7,568 nucleotides of DNA from Parvicella sp041583015. Lineage in GTDB: Bacteria > Bacteroidota > Bacteroidia > Flavobacteriales_D > Parvicellaceae. The stretch covers positions 1-7,568 of the forward strand of contig JBFHGR010000146.1 of the NCBI GenBank assembly GCA_041583015.1, read 5' to 3'. The position numbers were made by a program, and so were the translations under genes. The notes beneath the pieces are model-generated. The model searched no databases. It saw only the letters and a program-made list of their open reading frames with translations, and had not been told where the DNA came from. Shown piece after piece: positions 6,088 through 7,568 of the stretch (positions are counted from its first letter, which is position 1; every line of letters starts with the position of its first letter).

Positions 6088-6198
6088 AAAATAATTGATA
6101 GACAGTCTATCAATTGGTTTATTAAATTGTTAACCCGATTATTAGTCCCTAAGAACTGTTAGAAATATCAGTCACTAATTTTCAAAAAACTTAAAATT
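6088..6198 (+). promoter_or_regulatory. rpmI-rplT intergenic region with inverted repeat and possible pseudoknot
   Basis: The 111-nt gap holds no ORF and no TAnnTTTG promoter. A perfect inverted repeat with 11-bp arms around a single A (6093-6103 / 6105-6115, arm AATTGATAGAC) directly follows rpmI. Further on, ATTAGT (6141-6146) can pair with ACTAAT (6174-6179), enclosing CTAA (6149-6152) with TTAG (6159-6162) and ACTG (6155-6158) with CAGT (6169-6172), which interlock as an H-type pseudoknot. L20 represses its own operon through RNA structures, including a pseudoknot, in E. coli. A similar role here is inference only, because the inner stems have just 4 bp. Confidence 0.4.
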
Positions 6199-6543
6199 AT
6201 GCCTAGAGCTAAAAATAGAGTTGCGAGTCGCGCTCGAAGAAAGAAGATTTTAAATCTTGCCAAAGGAAGTTTTGGAAGAAGAAAAAATGTATACACTGTT
6301 GCTAAGAACTCCGTAGAAAAAGGATTAACTTACGCATACAGAGATAGAAAAACCAAAAAGAGAAATTTCAGATCTTTGTGGATTGCCAGAATTAATGCAG
6401 GTGCTCGTCTTCACGGAATGAGTTATTCAGCATTTATGGGTAAAGTAAGCAAAGCGAATATTGATCTAAACAGAAAAGTTTTAGCTGATTTAGCAATGAA
6501 TCACCCTGAAGCTTTTAAGGCAGTCGTAGACGCTGTAAAATAA
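6199..6543 (+). CDS. rplT: 50S ribosomal protein bL20
   Basis: 114 aa, a full-length bL20. Early-binding large-subunit protein needed for 50S assembly and, in several bacteria, a repressor of rpmI/rplT translation. Seen: the highly basic extension MPRAKNRVASRARRKKILNL, then GSFGRRKNVYTVAKNSVEKG, the RDRKTKKRNFRSLWIARINA helix region, and the C-terminal globular domain ending LADLAMNHPEAFKAVVDA. All are family signatures, with no missing segment. Last gene of the operon; the strong terminator begins 27 nt after its stop. The start is fixed by the MPRAKN opening. Confidence 0.98.
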   Translation: MPRAKNRVASRARRKKILNLAKGSFGRRKNVYTVAKNSVEKGLTYAYRDRKTKKRNFRSLWIARINAGARLHGMSYSAFMGKVSKANIDLNRKVLADLAMNHPEAFKAVVDAVK

Positions 6544-6570
6544 ATTACTAATCATTCGTTATTACTTATA

Positions 6571-6605
6571 AAAAAGCCTCGTTAGAAAATCTAACGAGGC
6601 TTTTT
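6571..6605. terminator. Bidirectional intrinsic terminator between rplT and the PhnA-like gene
   Basis: A perfect 16-bp inverted repeat (6571-6586 / 6590-6605) with an AAA loop. The inner arm is GCCTCGTTAGA and its complement is TCTAACGAGGC, flanked by A5 on the left and T5 on the right. It therefore ends in a U tract on either strand and serves both the rplT operon and the convergent PhnA-family gene, whose stop is at 6625. Confidence 0.95.
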
Positions 6606-6624
6606 GTTTGTTCTTAATATATAT

Positions 6625-7206
6625 TTAACTTGTTTTCTTAACGAACTGAGTAAGAATAACAATTCTTTGTCCATTCACTTTACCTTCAATATGCTCTGCA
6701 TTATCTTGGTCTAAAGTAATGTTTCTTACCGCCTCTCCTCTCTTGGCAATAAAACTTGTCCCTTTCACATTTAAATCTTTGATAAGCACAACAGAATCAC
6801 CTGCTGAAAGAATTGCTCCATTACAATCTCTGTGAACAATTTGCTCTTCATTAGGGTCTATATAATCTGCAGATTTTGCCCAAGCCAATTCATCTTCATC
6901 CAAATAAATCATATCAAGCAAGTCTTGTGGCCAACCTTCAGCAATCATTTTTGTAAGCATTCTAAATGCTACAACTTTAACCGCAGAAACTTCACTCCAC
7001 ATACTGTCATTTAAACATCTCCAGTGATTGGGATCAATTTTGTCCGCATCGTTAATTTGTTCAATACAAGTAGCGCATGCATGGATGCTTTTGTTTAAAT
7101 CGCCATCACCGTTCGGTGGAACAGAATATATACTCAAGTTCTCAGTTGCGGCACATATCTCACATGCATTTCCGCTTCTTTTTTCTATTTCTCTATCTAT
7201 ACTCAT
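6625..7206 (-). CDS. PhnA/YjdM-domain protein with N-terminal zinc ribbon
   Basis: 193 aa. An N-terminal four-Cys zinc-binding module is visible at C15-x2-C18 and C44-x2-C47. A middle helical segment (about 60-115) is rich in Trp and acidic residues. The C-terminal PhnA domain (about 125-191) shows HRDCNGAILSAGDSVVLIKD, the typical N-G-x-I-L-x-x-G-D-S-V-x-x-I-K-D-L-x-V-K-G opening, and ends with the family's F-V-K-K tail. The family owes its name to a location near phn genes in E. coli; no phosphonate reaction is established for it and it differs from phosphonoacetate hydrolase. No phn gene is in the window, so no pathway can be assigned. It stands alone between the ribosomal operon terminator and a TolC-type gene, with a leader of about 15 nt from the -7 element at 7224-7231. 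Confidence 0.9.
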   Translation of the reverse strand: MSIDREIEKRSGNACEICAATENLSIYSVPPNGDGDLNKSIHACATCIEQINDADKIDPNHWRCLNDSMWSEVSAVKVVAFRMLTKMIAEGWPQDLLDMIYLDEDELAWAKSADYIDPNEEQIVHRDCNGAILSAGDSVVLIKDLNVKGTSFIAKRGEAVRNITLDQDNAEHIEGKVNGQRIVILTQFVKKTS

Positions 7207-7223
7207 AAGGTTTTATCTTTTTA

Positions 7224-7231
7224 CAAAGATA
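7224..7231 (-). promoter_or_regulatory. Candidate -7 element for the PhnA-family gene
   Basis: On the minus strand TATCTTTG matches TAnnTTTG and lies 17 nt before the ATG at 7206. I see no TTG at a fitting distance upstream, so only half of the promoter is supported. Confidence 0.45.
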
Positions 7232-7357
7232 ATTAAATGTATGAGTTTGCCATTATCATTTACATTACGACCATCATGAATGCTTTTAAATAATAAAAGG
7301 AAATACTAGAAATACGAACCTAGAATTACTAACATTGTAAATGTGACATCTTACTTC

Positions 7358-7568
7358 TTAGTCAACAAGAAAACCAGCAAACTTCTTCAGTTGCAACTCT
7401 GCAATTTTAGCATTATACGTGGCATTAAGCAATGTCAATTTAGTGTTTATTAAATTGAGTTGTGCTTGTCTAAAATCGAGTGAAGTAATTTTACCTAGAT
7501 TGAATAATTCTTTTGATTTTAAAAAGTTCTGATTGCTAATCTCGATATTGATCTTTTCATTTTCCATA
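7358..7568 (-). CDS. TolC-family outer membrane efflux protein (C-terminal end only, runs off the right edge)
   Basis: The last 69 codons or so of an ORF entering from the right. The ATG at 7567 is an internal Met, not a start. The sequence KSKELFNLGKITSLDFRQAQ, then LNLINTKLTLLNATYNAKIA, matches the C-terminal coiled-coil repeat of outer-membrane efflux proteins (x-L-x-x-G-x-I-x-S-L-x-x-R-x-A-Q-L-N-L), followed by a short AELQLKKFAG strand. Such proteins form trimeric channels for RND or ABC exporters. The partner pump and substrate cannot be told from this piece. It reads toward the PhnA-family gene, 151 bp away, with no convincing terminator between them. Confidence 0.85.
   Translation of the reverse strand, partial: MENEKINIEISNQNFLKSKELFNLGKITSLDFRQAQLNLINTKLTLLNATYNAKIAELQLKKFAGFLVD

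Noticed and set aside
6625..7206. Phosphonate degradation role for the PhnA-like gene
   Set aside because: The family name is historical, no phn genes are present, and the protein is not phosphonoacetate hydrolase.
7257..7343. Inverted repeat CATTTACA (7257-7264) / TGTAAATG (7336-7343) and a small ACATT-GTA-AATGT palindrome near the TolC-family stop
   Set aside because: Short arms in AT-rich sequence, wide spacing, and no U tract; not a credible terminator or element end.
1..7568. CRISPR arrays, insertion sequences, tRNA or rRNA genes
   Set aside because: No regularly spaced repeats, transposase sequence, terminal repeats or tRNA-like cloverleaf seen; the three operator copies are promoter sites and not an array.

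Overview
The window looks like a chromosomal stretch from an AT-rich member of the Bacteroidota, most likely Flavobacteriales-like. The evidence is a type IX secretion (Por) sorting domain on a secreted protein, several TAnnTTTG/TTG promoters instead of -10/-35 boxes, little Shine-Dalgarno signal, and translation-gene sequences that read as typical of that phylum.

Positions 1-3250, all on the minus strand, appear to be the edge of a heme/iron acquisition locus. In transcription order it holds a ChaN-family (heme-binding, Tiki superfamily) secreted protein, a LuxR/NarL-type regulator whose receiver domain lacks every phosphotransfer residue, a secreted protein with two HmuY-like halves and a T9SS tail, and the start of a HmuT-type heme ABC-transporter binding protein joined to it by a TAATG overlap. 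The first three genes each have their own promoter. All three promoters carry the same approximately 21-bp element (core ATCGTGGTA on the plus strand) just upstream of and overlapping the -33 TTG, and all have exactly 20 bp between TTG and the -7 element. This is the strongest unexplained signal here: a small heme regulon, probably activated by the LuxR-type protein encoded inside it, which would also control itself.

Positions 3300-6605, on the plus strand, hold the translation operon thrS-infC-rpmI-rplT, with a Bacteroidota-type promoter in front of thrS and a strong bidirectional terminator behind rplT. infC has no ATG/GTG/TTG at its proper start; comparison of the reading frame with IF3 puts initiation at an AUC codon 12 nt after thrS, the classical IF3 autocontrol arrangement. 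The 111-nt rpmI-rplT gap holds a perfect 11-bp inverted repeat and a possible small pseudoknot, a candidate site for L20 autoregulation.

Positions 6606-7568, on the minus strand, hold a complete PhnA/YjdM-family zinc-ribbon protein of unknown function and the C-terminal end of a TolC-family outer-membrane efflux protein that runs off the right edge.
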